Notes: a model not told the origin generated them from the letters alone. DNA of 64,000 bases from Maridesulfovibrio sp. (GCF_963666665.1 NZ_OY762999.1:2175501-2239500); one strand, 5' to 3'; counted from the first letter of the stretch, positions 16,190-25,208 are shown. A program made the numbers and translations.

Positions 16190-17350
16190 ATGGAATGTAT
16201 TTCAAAAAGAGCCTGTGAGATCACCCCGTTCTTAGTCATGGACGTTCTGGAAAAAGCGCAGGAAATGGAACGGCAGGGCCGCAGCATTATTCACATGGAA
16301 ATAGGAGAACCGGACTTCGACACTCCTGAATGTGTCAAGCAGGCCTGCATCAAGGCCTTGGAAGCCGGCGAAACCCACTACACCCATAGTCTGGGAATCC
16401 CGGAGCTGCGCGAAGCCATCAGCAAATATTATCTGGATAATTATGAAGTGAACGTTGATCCAGGACGGGTGATCATTACCCAAGGCACCTCTCCGGCAAT
16501 GCTGCTGCTCTTCACCTTTATCTTGGATCAGGGTGACAACATCATTGTATCTGACCCCTGCTATGCCTGCTACAGCAACTTTATTTCCTTTTCCGGAGCC
16601 GAAGCAAACAGCATACGTACCTTTGAAGAGGACGGTTTCCAATACCGCCCGGAAGCAATTGAAAAAGCAATCAACGAACGCACCAAAGCGATCCTGATCA
16701 ACTCCCCATCCAACCCTACCGGGACACTTCTCTCCCCTGAACGGATGGAAAAGATTGCCAAGATGGGACCATGGATCATTTCCGATGAAATATACCACGG
16801 CCTTGTCTACGGGGAGAAAGAACACACCATCCTCGAATACACGGACCACGCTTTTGTGCTCAACGGATTTTCCAAGCTCTTCGCCATGACCGGATGGAGG
16901 CTTGGCTACATCATCGCTCCTGAGCAGTACGTGCGTCCAATGCAGAAGCTCTGCCAGAACTTCTTCATCTCCGCAAACTCCATGGCCCAGTATGCAGGAG
17001 TAGCAGCGCTGACAGAATCATGGGATGAGGTAAACCGCATCAAAGGAATCTACGATAAACGCCGCAAGTTCCTGATCAAAAGGCTGCGCGAGATCGGCTT
17101 TGAAATCAAAGTCGAACCCACCGGAGCATTCTACGTACTAGTCAACATGAAACATCTGGCGGAAAAGTTCGACGGCAGTTCCCTCAAACTGGCCTTCGAC
17201 ATCCTAGATAAAGCCGGAATCGGAGTAACCCCCGGAATCGACTTCGGTGAAGGAGCCGAAGGTTTCATCCGCCTGTCCTACGCCAATTCAATGGAGAACC
17301 TTGCAGAGGGAATGGATCGGTTGGAGAAGTATGTGAAGGATAATTCCTGA
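16190..17350 (+). CDS. Class I/II PLP-dependent aminotransferase
   Basis: 386 residues, aspartate-aminotransferase fold type I. Landmarks in order: MEIGEPDFDTPECV, THYTHSLGIPELREAI, NSPSNPTGTLL (substrate-side loop), SDEIYHGLVYG (PLP-binding Asp and Tyr), NGFSKLFAMTGWRLGYI with the Schiff-base Lys, and GFIRLSYANS with the carboxylate-binding Arg. The family includes aspartate, alanine and aromatic aminotransferases, so the substrate is open. A GGAG lies eight bases before the ATG. It is divergent from pabABC and ends in its own terminator. Confidence 0.9.
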   Translation: MECISKRACEITPFLVMDVLEKAQEMERQGRSIIHMEIGEPDFDTPECVKQACIKALEAGETHYTHSLGIPELREAISKYYLDNYEVNVDPGRVIITQGTSPAMLLLFTFILDQGDNIIVSDPCYACYSNFISFSGAEANSIRTFEEDGFQYRPEAIEKAINERTKAILINSPSNPTGTLLSPERMEKIAKMGPWIISDEIYHGLVYGEKEHTILEYTDHAFVLNGFSKLFAMTGWRLGYIIAPEQYVRPMQKLCQNFFISANSMAQYAGVAALTESWDEVNRIKGIYDKRRKFLIKRLREIGFEIKVEPTGAFYVLVNMKHLAEKFDGSSLKLAFDILDKAGIGVTPGIDFGEGAEGFIRLSYANSMENLAEGMDRLEKYVKDNS

Positions 17351-17376
17351 CAAGGAAGCTATAGATAGAAATGTGA

Positions 17377-17415
17377 ACAGCCCTGCGAACACAATCGGTT
17401 CGCAGGGCTGTTTTT
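17377..17415 (+). terminator. Rho-independent terminator after the aminotransferase
   Basis: ACAGCCCTGCGAAC pairs perfectly with GTTCGCAGGGCTGT around a seven-base loop, with a T run to 17415. It separates this gene from the convergent RND pump gene. Confidence 0.95.
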
Positions 17416-17434
17416 GTTTTCTAGAATTTATCAG

Positions 17435-20400
17435 CTACGCCTCAGCCTCACCACCGCCAATCTTCTCCATCTTAATGAAGAACATGAGCAGAGCCGGGAT
17501 CATGAACACGGTGAAGACCGTGGACAGGGCCAGACCACCGAGAACAACTGCTCCGAGTCCGCGATAGAGTTCGGAACCGGGACCGGGGGCTATTGCCAGC
17601 GGGAGCATACCGAAGATGGATGTTGTTGCTGACATGTAGATAGGACGCAGCCTTGAGCGGGTCGCTTCAAGCACGGCCTCACGGTGTTCCATTCCTTCGT
17701 TACGCACGTTGTTCAGGGACTGGTGCACGATGAGAATCGCGTTGTTAACAACAACACCGATCAGGATAACAAAGCCGAGCATGGTCAGTACGTCCAGCGG
17801 CTGCGGAGCGATAAACAGGTTCTCCAGCTTCAGGCCGAGGAAGCCACCTGCACCCGCAAGAGGTACGGTCAGCAGAATGATGAACGGGTAAATGAAGTTC
17901 CCGAACAGGGCTGCCATGAGCAGATAGGTGATGACAACTGCCAGCAGGAAATTCCACTGCATGGCTTCGCGGGTCTGGGTCAGCTTGTCAGCTGCACCGG
18001 ACATACGCACGTTCACGCCATCCATGAGACCCATTTCCTTCACCTTGGGAATAAGCTGGTTCTGGACGATATCCATTGCCTGCTCAAGAGGCATGCTCTT
18101 GGGCGGGGTAATCTGCAGGGTTACAGTTCTCTGACGCTCAAGGTGACGGATCTGGGTAATACCGTAAGTCCGTTCCAGATGGGAAAGCGAAGAAACCGGG
18201 ACCGCCCAGCCCTGCGGGGTTGCCACAAGGGATTCGTAAAGGTCCTCGGGAGTATTGACCCGATTATCGGAAGCCATAAGCTTCAGATCAATTTTCTTTT
18301 TACCTTCCTCTTTATAGTCGCCGATCTTGCGACCATCCATGAGCACGTCAAGAGCCTCACCGATTTCCTGACTGGACATGCCTGCAGCACGCAGACGATC
18401 GCGGTCGGGAACTATACGCACTTCGGGATAAAGCATTTCAAGAGACGGAATAGGACGTACCTGTCCGCCGGGGATGGCTTCGCGGGCCATGCCGAACATG
18501 GTTCCGGCTGCAGCCATGAGTTTGGGAAGTTCCGGCCCGCTGAAATCAACAGCAACCATACGCCCTTTACCAAGGCCAGTTTCAAAGATTGAAGCCTGAA
18601 TACTAACCCCGAACATACCGGGAATCGAGTTCATGATCCGGTTAAAAAGCGGAATCATGGCCGCAGGACGTTCTTCATCACCGGAGATAGCACCGAAAAG
18701 GTTAATATCCGGGGCGGAAACGTAGAACAGCTGCTCAACGGAAGGGAAACCGTCCTTCTCCTTGTGCATATGCGGTGCAGTCTGAGCGGCAATATATTCG
18801 CCGATAGAGTCACGTTCTTCGAAAGACAGCCCCGGTGGCGGAATGAGGATGGACAGGATCAGGTTCCTGTTCCCCTGCGGCAAATATTCCATCTTCGGAA
18901 AGAAGGAAATAACCAGCAAAGCTGAAGCCGCAACCAGAATACCTACAGTGGAAAGCCTTGTAACCCAGTTACGGATAGCAAGATCAAGCAATCCCATAAT
19001 CCAGTCAGAGCATTTGGAACCGATTCCGGTCAGGAGATTTACTTTGGTTTTCTTCTTGCGTTTTGAAAAAGAATAGAACTGTTTGGCCAGCATGGGGATG
19101 ACCGAGATGGACACAACCATGGACAGGGAAATGGCGCAGGTAACCGCAATGGCGATATCCTTGAACAACTGCCCTGCTTCCTCTTCGATAAATACAACCG
19201 GAAGGAATACCGCAACTGTAGTCAGGGTCGAAGCCAGAACAGCTCCCCAGACTTCACTGGCCCCGTCATACGCCGCATTGTAAGGACGCTTGCCCATACC
19301 TCGGTGACGGTCGATATTTTCAAGAACAACAATAGCGTTATCCACCAGCATACCTACGGCAAAGGATATACCGGACATACTGACGATGTTCAGTGTCCGC
19401 CCCAATCCGCCGAAGACGATAAATGAACCGACTACAGAGATGGGGATAGCGATTGCAACAATGATGGTAGCGGAAAAAGACTGCAAAAAGATGAGCAGCA
19501 CTATAACCGCCAGCACACCACCGATAATGATGTTCTGTTTTACAAGATCAATTGCACCATTGATGTACGGAGCCTGGTCATAAACCCAGTCGAGAAATAC
19601 TCCTTTGTCGGCCAATACTCCTGCATTAAGTTCTTCCACAACATTACGCACGTTCTTGGTCACTTCCAGAACGTTGGAGCCGGGTTCGGGCTTAACACCG
19701 ATAGCCATACCGGGAATACCGTTATGGAGCATGGCAACGGTCTGCTTTTCAAATCCGGGCACAACCTTGCCCACATCGCCGATGGTCACTCTCTGCTGAC
19801 CGGAGGATGTGATAACAACACTCTCGATTTCTTCGGGAGTCTTAAATTCAGCTGTTGTACGGATTCGATAATCGCGGCGGCCGACACCGAGGTTACCTGC
19901 GGCAACGTTGGCGTTCTCACTTTGCAGAACATTGGTGACCTTATCGATGGTCAGGTTATAAGCGGCCAGCTTTTCAGGAGCGATGATGATGTGCATTTCA
20001 TTTTCAGTACCACCGCCCACAAACAGGTCGGCGACACCGTCTACACGCTCAAGATACTGGCGAACGTCATCTTCAAAGTAAGTGGCATATTCATTAATAT
20101 TATGCTTGTTATCCGGCAGGGTACGCAAAATCATCCAGATAACCGGAGAAGCTGAAGCACCGGTAGCTGAAATAACAGGCCTGTCAGAATCTGAAGGGTA
20201 CTTCTTAACTTCATTCAGCTTGTTGGAGACCCTGAGCAAAGCATCGTCAATATTTGTACCGATCTTAAAACGCAGGGAAATACGGCCGAAACTGTCAAAG
20301 CATTCGGACTCCATCTCCATCAGCCCTGTGACACCCTTGAGCACTTTTTCCTGCTCTTCAATGATATCGCGTTCGATCTCATAAGGGGTTGCACCGGTCC

Positions 20401-20551
20401 ATGAAGTCTCAACTGTAATTTCCGGCTCGGTTACCGAAGGAGAAAGCTGGTAAGGAAGGCCGGAAAGAGCCAGACCGCCGAAGAGAACCAACAGAATGAC
20501 CCCAACCAGTACCGATACCGGCTTTTCGATTGAAAATTTTACAAAATCCAT
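17435..20551 (-). CDS. RND (HAE1/AcrB-type) efflux pump inner-membrane transporter
   Basis: 1038 residues, full length for a proton-driven tripartite efflux pump subunit. About 12 membrane helices occur as one N-terminal helix, two blocks of five or six, and two large periplasmic loops. Typical blocks: FSIEKPVSVLVGVILL start, DNAIVVLENIDRHRG in helix 4 region, AVFLPVVFIEEEAGQLFKDIAIAV, and GVVVNNAILIVHQ in the second half. The gene lies 21 bases behind the periplasmic adaptor gene; no outer-membrane TolC-like gene is in the window. Substrate range cannot be read from sequence. Confidence 0.95.
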   Translation of the reverse strand: MDFVKFSIEKPVSVLVGVILLVLFGGLALSGLPYQLSPSVTEPEITVETSWTGATPYEIERDIIEEQEKVLKGVTGLMEMESECFDSFGRISLRFKIGTNIDDALLRVSNKLNEVKKYPSDSDRPVISATGASASPVIWMILRTLPDNKHNINEYATYFEDDVRQYLERVDGVADLFVGGGTENEMHIIIAPEKLAAYNLTIDKVTNVLQSENANVAAGNLGVGRRDYRIRTTAEFKTPEEIESVVITSSGQQRVTIGDVGKVVPGFEKQTVAMLHNGIPGMAIGVKPEPGSNVLEVTKNVRNVVEELNAGVLADKGVFLDWVYDQAPYINGAIDLVKQNIIIGGVLAVIVLLIFLQSFSATIIVAIAIPISVVGSFIVFGGLGRTLNIVSMSGISFAVGMLVDNAIVVLENIDRHRGMGKRPYNAAYDGASEVWGAVLASTLTTVAVFLPVVFIEEEAGQLFKDIAIAVTCAISLSMVVSISVIPMLAKQFYSFSKRKKKTKVNLLTGIGSKCSDWIMGLLDLAIRNWVTRLSTVGILVAASALLVISFFPKMEYLPQGNRNLILSILIPPPGLSFEERDSIGEYIAAQTAPHMHKEKDGFPSVEQLFYVSAPDINLFGAISGDEERPAAMIPLFNRIMNSIPGMFGVSIQASIFETGLGKGRMVAVDFSGPELPKLMAAAGTMFGMAREAIPGGQVRPIPSLEMLYPEVRIVPDRDRLRAAGMSSQEIGEALDVLMDGRKIGDYKEEGKKKIDLKLMASDNRVNTPEDLYESLVATPQGWAVPVSSLSHLERTYGITQIRHLERQRTVTLQITPPKSMPLEQAMDIVQNQLIPKVKEMGLMDGVNVRMSGAADKLTQTREAMQWNFLLAVVITYLLMAALFGNFIYPFIILLTVPLAGAGGFLGLKLENLFIAPQPLDVLTMLGFVILIGVVVNNAILIVHQSLNNVRNEGMEHREAVLEATRSRLRPIYMSATTSIFGMLPLAIAPGPGSELYRGLGAVVLGGLALSTVFTVFMIPALLMFFIKMEKIGGGEAEA

Positions 20552-20572
20552 GAATTACTCCGGCCCGTCGGG

Positions 20573-21628
20573 CTATTTATTATCAATGACCACGGGCTGT
20601 CCGGGCCTGAGTCTTTCGTTACCCTTGGTGACAATATCCAGTCCGGCCTTCAGGCCCTTGCCACGAACTCCGGCATTCATGCCTTTAAAACCTATCACCT
20701 GCACAGGGAAAGGCTGAGCTTTACCGTCAACAACCGCGATAACCATGGTGATTCCGCGCAGGGTAATCACAGCATCACGGGGAACAACAACGGTTTCACT
20801 GGCAAGACCGTTAGGCAGGGAAACACGCGCTTCCATACCCTGCTTAAAACCATTGTCGCTATTAATCCTGATCTTCACAGGAAAGGTACGGCTGGCAATA
20901 TCACCACGGGGAATGACAGCGAAGACCTTCCCTTTATATTCCTTGCCACCGGCAGTAATTCCCACTTCGAGACCGGGCTTCACAACCTGCGCAACATCCT
21001 GCGGAACGTTGACCACGACATCGTAGCTGGTGTTCATACCCAGCTTGACTACATCGGCCCCCACGGAAAGCCATTCACCTAAATAAACGGAACGCTTGAG
21101 CACAATACCGTCAAAAGGAGCCCGGATTGTTTTCTTGGAAAGCTGAATCTCGAGACGGCGGAGCTTTGCCTGTGAGGAAGCAAGTTCGCTTTCCATGGCA
21201 ATAGCTTTGAACCGTTTGGAATCGTATTCACCTTCATGGACAGACCCACTCTTGAAAAGTTTGGTGATACGTTGATCGTCGCGTTTGGCGAGATCGTAAT
21301 TTGCCTTGGATTCGGCATAGGCAGCCTTAGCAGCACGGATTTCAGTATTGAGCAGATCAGAGCTGAGCCTGATCAGCACATCACCCTTTCTGACGATATC
21401 CCCTTCTTCCACCTCTACCTGGACGATTTTTCCGCTTACTTCGGATGCAACATCGGAAGTCTCGGAGAAATAAACCGTACCAATGTATGAAGATTCAGGC
21501 GCGACCTGTCCGGCAAAGGACTTTGATGTCGCCACATGGGCAGGAGGCATCTGGGGAGCCTTTTTCTCAGCAGCGAGAACAGGGCAGGAGGAAAGAATAA
21601 AAATCAAAAAAAATATTATCCGTTGCAT
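20573..21628 (-). CDS. RND pump periplasmic adaptor (membrane fusion protein)
   Basis: 351 residues with a signal peptide (MQRIIFFLIFILSSCPVLAA). It bridges the RND transporter and an outer-membrane channel. Order of parts: a lipoyl half (VSGKIVQVEVEEGDIVRKGDVLIRL), a short coiled-coil hairpin (about 105-165), the second lipoyl half (IRAPFDGIVLKRSVYLGEWLSVG), a beta barrel and a C-terminal membrane-proximal domain. A cysteine at the end of the signal sequence (SSCPVLA) is not in a good lipobox. First gene of the two-gene pump operon. Confidence 0.93.
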   Translation of the reverse strand: MQRIIFFLIFILSSCPVLAAEKKAPQMPPAHVATSKSFAGQVAPESSYIGTVYFSETSDVASEVSGKIVQVEVEEGDIVRKGDVLIRLSSDLLNTEIRAAKAAYAESKANYDLAKRDDQRITKLFKSGSVHEGEYDSKRFKAIAMESELASSQAKLRRLEIQLSKKTIRAPFDGIVLKRSVYLGEWLSVGADVVKLGMNTSYDVVVNVPQDVAQVVKPGLEVGITAGGKEYKGKVFAVIPRGDIASRTFPVKIRINSDNGFKQGMEARVSLPNGLASETVVVPRDAVITLRGITMVIAVVDGKAQPFPVQVIGFKGMNAGVRGKGLKAGLDIVTKGNERLRPGQPVVIDNK

Positions 21629-21672
21629 AGATCTGCTCCGATATGAATTATAACTTTATTTCCGAAGGGCAC

Positions 21673-21721
21673 ACTTTACGTAAGATTCGAGGATAGTCAA
21701 CTGAGAACGGAGATAGTTAAC
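21673..21721 (-). promoter_or_regulatory. Predicted RND operon promoter overlapping a direct repeat
   Basis: On the minus strand TTGACT (21695-21700) and TAAAGT (21673-21678) have a 16-base spacer. On the plus strand GATAGTCAAC (21692-21701) and GATAGTTAAC (21712-21721) are direct repeats with starts 20 bases apart, about two helical turns, one of them covering the -35. This looks like a tandem operator, though no regulator gene is adjacent. Confidence 0.45.
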
Positions 21722-21865
21722 ATAAGTGCGCACTCACCAGATCAACCAAAAGTATGAATAGACAAAAAAACTACACACCGATGAATTTATAATATACCTT
21801 CCCGGCAATAGCGCGCCATATTTAGCTGAACGGCTCCAATCACTCATAACCACTTAGCGAAAACC

Positions 21866-22201
21866 ATGAAAAAACTGCTCCTCGTCTTAGTAATCCTGAC
21901 TGCAATTGTTTCGGTTCACACTGAAGCTAAGGCTCTGACTATTAAGAATAAATGCAGCTATCCCGTAGCAGGATCAGTTATTACTGTTCACGGCAATGTC
22001 AGTGTCGCTCAGTTTAGACTTATCCCCGGCCAAAAGAAGACATTGCTCAAGGGATTCAACAAAATGCTATTAAAAGTACGCACGATCCCGGATGTCTATG
22101 ACCTTGATATGCTTAAGATTACCTCAACTGAAGTTGATAACCCTGACAGCCACATCGAACTTAAGCAATCTCCCCAAGGAATCCAATTCAGGGTGCAATA
22201 A
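21866..22201 (+). CDS. Small exported protein of unknown function
   Basis: 111 residues with a clear signal peptide (MKKLLLVLVILTAIVSVHTEAKA), giving a mature basic protein of about 88 residues made mostly of beta strands, with one cysteine. No family is recognised. It starts LTIKNKCSYPVAGSVITV and contains a FRLIPGQKKTLLKGFNKMLLKV middle. It is alone, divergent from the RND adaptor, and followed by a hairpin. Codon use is like its neighbours. Confidence 0.6.
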   Translation: MKKLLLVLVILTAIVSVHTEAKALTIKNKCSYPVAGSVITVHGNVSVAQFRLIPGQKKTLLKGFNKMLLKVRTIPDVYDLDMLKITSTEVDNPDSHIELKQSPQGIQFRVQ

Positions 22202-22228
22202 TTTTCCTGCCCCCATATTTAATAAGAA

Positions 22229-22260
22229 AAGCCCTCTCTATTTAAGCATAGAGAGGGCTT
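22229..22260. terminator. Convergent terminator hairpin before icd
   Basis: AAGCCCTCTCTAT pairs perfectly with ATAGAGAGGGCTT over a six-base loop. The T-rich side (TTTTCTTATT) is on the minus strand, so it mainly ends icd, though it also sits just after the small exported gene. Confidence 0.85.
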
Positions 22261-22309
22261 AGTACATTCAGCCTAAATAAATTACTGCATATATCCTTTC
22301 AGCGGCATA

Positions 22310-23473
22310 CTACAGATTGGCGAGAATGATCTCACCGAATGCTTTACAGCCGACCTGTTCAGCACCGCTGATCTGACCAGCCAGATCCACAGTTACCTTC
22401 TTAGCGGCCAAAGCTTTTTCAACTGCATTCTTGATCAGAACAGCAGCTTCTCCCATGCCGTTGTTTTCCAGCAGCATGGCTCCGGAAAGCAGGATACTTC
22501 CGGGGTTCGCAAGGTCCTTGCCTGCGATTGTGGGAGCGGTTCCATGGGTAGCTTCGTAAATGGCAAGCTTGTCCCCCATGTTTACACCCGGGGCAAGACC
22601 GAGACCGCCGACCTGTGCGGCAAGGGCATCGGAAAGGTAGTCACCGTTAAGGTTGGTGGTTGCGACTACGCTGTACTGTTCGGGACGCATAAGCAGTTCC
22701 TGAAACATTGCATCGGCAATACGGTCATTGATAACTATTTTACCTGCTGCGTCTTCGCCTTCTTTAACCACTTTTCCGGCATATTCTTCCTCGGCGAGAT
22801 CATAACCCCACTGACGGAAACCGCCTTCGGTGAACTTCATGATGTTGCCTTTGTGGACCAGAGTCACGGATTCGCGATTCTGGTCAATGGCGTAATCAAT
22901 TGCCCGACGTACGAGGCGCTTGGAACCGGCGGGAGTAATAGGCTTGATACCAACACCTGCGGTGGGGTCGATTTTGGCACCCATTTCGTCCACCAGAAAA
23001 TCAATTACCCTTTTCGCTTCAGGGGAAGCGGAACTCCACTCGATTCCGGCATAAACATCCTCGGTGTTTTCGCGGAAAACAACGATATCCACCAGATCGG
23101 GACGTTTTACCGGGGATTCAATGCCTTCAAAGTAACGGATCGGACGGATGCAGGCATAAAGGTCAAACACCTGTCTCAAGGTAACGTTAAGGGAACGGAT
23201 TCCTTTACCAACCGGGGTCTGCAGAGGCCCTTTGATAGCCAGTTCTGCTTTAGCAAGCGTATCAAGAGTCTCCTGCGGCAGGTACTCTCCGGTTTCCGCG
23301 TAAGCTTTTTCTCCGGCAAGGAGTTCGGTCCATTCAATAGTTTTTTCGCCGCCATAAGCTTTTGCAAGAGCAGCATCAATAACCGGGCGGGCAGCGCCCC
23401 AGACTTCAGGACCGATACCGTCACCTTCAATGAAGTATACTTTTTTTGTAGACAAAATAATCTCCTTGATCAT
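22310..23473 (-). CDS. icd: Isocitrate dehydrogenase (NADP-type family)
   Basis: About 387 residues of the isocitrate/isopropylmalate dehydrogenase family, converting isocitrate to 2-oxoglutarate. Signatures are YFIEGDGIGPEVW, the substrate loop SLNVTLRQVFDLYACIRPIR, FRENTEDVYAGIEW, the metal-binding region VINDRIADAMFQELLMRPEQYSVV and nucleotide-side EATHGTAPTIAGKDLANPGS. It is shorter than E. coli Icd (about 416). Start options: ATG at 23473 with GGAG eight bases upstream, or TTG at 23455 with AAGGAG six bases upstream, which would begin MSTKKVYFIEGDG. In sulfate reducers this supplies 2-oxoglutarate for biosynthesis. Confidence 0.95.
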   Translation of the reverse strand: MIKEIILSTKKVYFIEGDGIGPEVWGAARPVIDAALAKAYGGEKTIEWTELLAGEKAYAETGEYLPQETLDTLAKAELAIKGPLQTPVGKGIRSLNVTLRQVFDLYACIRPIRYFEGIESPVKRPDLVDIVVFRENTEDVYAGIEWSSASPEAKRVIDFLVDEMGAKIDPTAGVGIKPITPAGSKRLVRRAIDYAIDQNRESVTLVHKGNIMKFTEGGFRQWGYDLAEEEYAGKVVKEGEDAAGKIVINDRIADAMFQELLMRPEQYSVVATTNLNGDYLSDALAAQVGGLGLAPGVNMGDKLAIYEATHGTAPTIAGKDLANPGSILLSGAMLLENNGMGEAAVLIKNAVEKALAAKKVTVDLAGQISGAEQVGCKAFGEIILANL

Positions 23474-23637
23474 AGACACAGCTCCGGCTCCTTACGGCTG
23501 TGCAGTGGATTGTGCTAGGCAGGGCTGGACGGATTTTTTCGAGTTATTGCGTAAACTGAAAAGAGGAACCGGATGGCTTCCGCCCGCGGGCTGGACAAAA
23601 GGCAGGAATGTATCTGCATTTCTGGATTCAGGCCGGA

Positions 23638-23666
23638 GATATACGATGTTATTGCAAAAAAGTAAA
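23638..23666 (-). promoter_or_regulatory. Predicted icd promoter
   Basis: On the minus strand TTTACT (23661-23666) and TATATC (23638-23643) are separated by 17 bases, about 165 bases before the start. The rest of the icd to flagellin gap (23480-23783) shows no gene I can support. Confidence 0.45.
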
Positions 23667-23783
23667 GATAGAGAGCTCAAACACACGCTTCAATCGCATG
23701 GTTCGCAAAAAGATCAAAAAAAGAAATTTTAATCAAAACGAAGTGCACACCGCAGCACATTATTCACAATTTCATAAAAGCGA

Positions 23784-23814
23784 AAAGGGAGGCCCGGTAA
23801 CCGGACCTCCCTTT
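23784..23814 (-). terminator. Flagellin gene terminator
   Basis: On the minus strand a 14-bp stem (AAAGGGAGGTCCGG with CCGGGCCTCCCTTT, one mismatch) and a three-base loop lie 28 bases past the flagellin stop, ending in TTTTCGC. Confidence 0.85.
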
Positions 23815-23841
23815 CTGAGTGAATTAAACTCATCTGTGTTA

Positions 23842-24717
23842 TTAGCCACCGATGAGCTGCATTGCCATCCTGGGCATACCGTTTGCCTGGGAAAGCATGG
23901 CTACTGCGGACTGAGTGAGAATCTGGTTCCTAGTGAACTCAGTCATTTCAGTCGCTACGTCAACGTCGGAAATGCGGGATTCCGAAGCCTGAACGTTTTC
24001 AGCCTGTATTGAGAGGTTGGTAATGGTGTTTTCCAGTCTGTTCTGAAGAGCACCGAGGTTTGCGCGAATCTTATCCTTCGAGATAATCGCATTCTGCAAC
24101 TTCTGGAGCGACTGCTGCGCAAGTGCCTGAGTGGAGATGGAGTTACCGGCGGCAAGACCTACACCGAGAGCGGAAGCAGTGGAGGTTCCGATTGAGATGT
24201 AGTAATAGTCCTCTGCGGAATCGTTACCGGTACCGAAGTGGACCTTAACCTTACCGGTGGACCTGAGACCGGCACCACTGTGATCGCCGGAAACGTTACC
24301 GTTAAGCAGGTGGATTCCGTTGAAGTCAGTCGCATTCGCGATACGGGTAATTTCTGAAGCCATTGCCTGATATTCAGAGTCGATGATCAGACGCTGGTCA
24401 GAGTTGTAGGTACCGGTTGCGGCCTGAGTTGCAAGTTCCTTCATACGGATGAGCTTTTCATCGATAACACCGAGAGCTCCATCAGCAGTCTGGATCATAG
24501 AGATGGCGTCGTTGGCGTTACGAATACCCTGGTTAAGGGACTTAACATCAGCACGCATAAGTTCGCGAATCGCCAGACCTGCGGCATCATCAGCTGCGGT
24601 TCCAACACGAAGTCCTGAAGACAGGCGACGGGTTGAAACTCCGAGATTACCGTATGATTCCTGCAGGTTACGACTTGCGTTCATAGCCATCAAGTTGTGA
24701 TTAATTACGAGCGACAT
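23842..24717 (-). CDS. fliC: Flagellin
   Basis: 291 residues, a short flagellin made almost only of the conserved D0/D1 ends with a small variable middle (about 140-185). The N-terminus MSLVINHNLMAMNASRNL and RRLSSGLRVGTAADDAAGLAI, and the C-terminus ISDVDVATEMTEFTRNQILTQSAVAMLSQANGMPRMAMQL, are classic export and polymerisation regions. It is secreted by the flagellar type III system and forms the filament. AAGGAGG is seven bases upstream of the ATG. It is preceded by a long leader and a sigma-54 promoter at about 25200, so expression is probably under a flagellar enhancer-binding protein. No other flagellar gene lies in the window. Confidence 0.97.
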   Translation of the reverse strand: MSLVINHNLMAMNASRNLQESYGNLGVSTRRLSSGLRVGTAADDAAGLAIRELMRADVKSLNQGIRNANDAISMIQTADGALGVIDEKLIRMKELATQAATGTYNSDQRLIIDSEYQAMASEITRIANATDFNGIHLLNGNVSGDHSGAGLRSTGKVKVHFGTGNDSAEDYYYISIGTSTASALGVGLAAGNSISTQALAQQSLQKLQNAIISKDKIRANLGALQNRLENTITNLSIQAENVQASESRISDVDVATEMTEFTRNQILTQSAVAMLSQANGMPRMAMQLIGG

Positions 24718-25181
24718 AATAATTCCTCCTTGAATTATCTATAGAAATTCGCCTGAGTGGTTCCGTCCACTCCGACCTTTTACTGGTTAATTTTCAGTTC
24801 AAAATCCGCTTGATTCTTTACTGCATAAAATACCCTCCGGAACAGTTCGACTTACGGCCCATGGCCTCGCAGCCCGGATAACCACCGACACTTCTTTTCG
24901 AGCATCTTCGGGCATTACCTGCATATGGACTCGCGCAGGTGTCCGCTTAATCTTTTGCTAAGAAGCGGGACTCCTTACTGAGTCCGCGACTCTGGTCAGG
25001 CACGGCCATGCGACGGCGATTCTCACATGTCCCGATATGGGAAATATTCTCTATGCGGATGAAATCCGCACATTACCAACCTCCGAGAATCAGCTCGGCC
25101 AAATGCCTTCATATGCTCATGGAATTATCGGTATAAATTTTCCGGATGCTCCCCCTTGTGGATTGAATATAAGTTTACTCT
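24718..25181 (-). ncRNA. Long structured 5' leader of the flagellin mRNA
   Basis: From the expected start site of the sigma-54 promoter to the flagellin ATG is about 460 bases of minus-strand RNA with many short perfect stems: CCGAG/CTCGG near 25085, TGCGGAT/ATCCGCA near 25065, GCGGACTC/GAGTCCCGC near 24975, ACCTGC/GCAGGT near 24930, and GAGTGG/CCACTC (24755-24772) with loop ACGGAA. The last loop and the AAGGAGG ribosome site both contain GGA, the core of CsrA sites. Three short open frames exist (29, 20 and about 40 codons) but look incidental. I know no riboswitch class that matches. Confidence 0.5.
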
Positions 25182-25192
25182 GCAGCTGATTT

Positions 25193-25208
25193 TGCAATGG
25201 TTGTGCCT
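25193..25208 (-). promoter_or_regulatory. Sigma-54 promoter of the flagellin gene
   Basis: On the minus strand AGGCAC-AACCA-TTGCA: GG of the -24 box and GC of the -12 box are exactly ten bases apart, matching TGGCAC-N5-TTGCA at all core positions. It points toward the flagellin gene 475 bases downstream, with no other gene between. Confidence 0.8.

Noticed and set aside
17684..18592. 302-codon plus-strand open frame
   Set aside because: It is the antisense of the RND transporter, has no family signature, and its composition is that of a shadow frame.
22544..23518. 324-codon plus-strand open frame
   Set aside because: It is the antisense of icd, with no ribosome site and no recognisable domain.
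24770..25110. Three short minus-strand frames in the flagellin leader
   Set aside because: Arg-rich and lacking ribosome sites; better explained as by-products of a structured RNA.
25113..25125. CCGATAA as a sigma-28 -10 box for flagellin
   Set aside because: The -10-like sequence lacks a matching TAAA-type -35 at the right distance; the sigma-54 site upstream fits far better.
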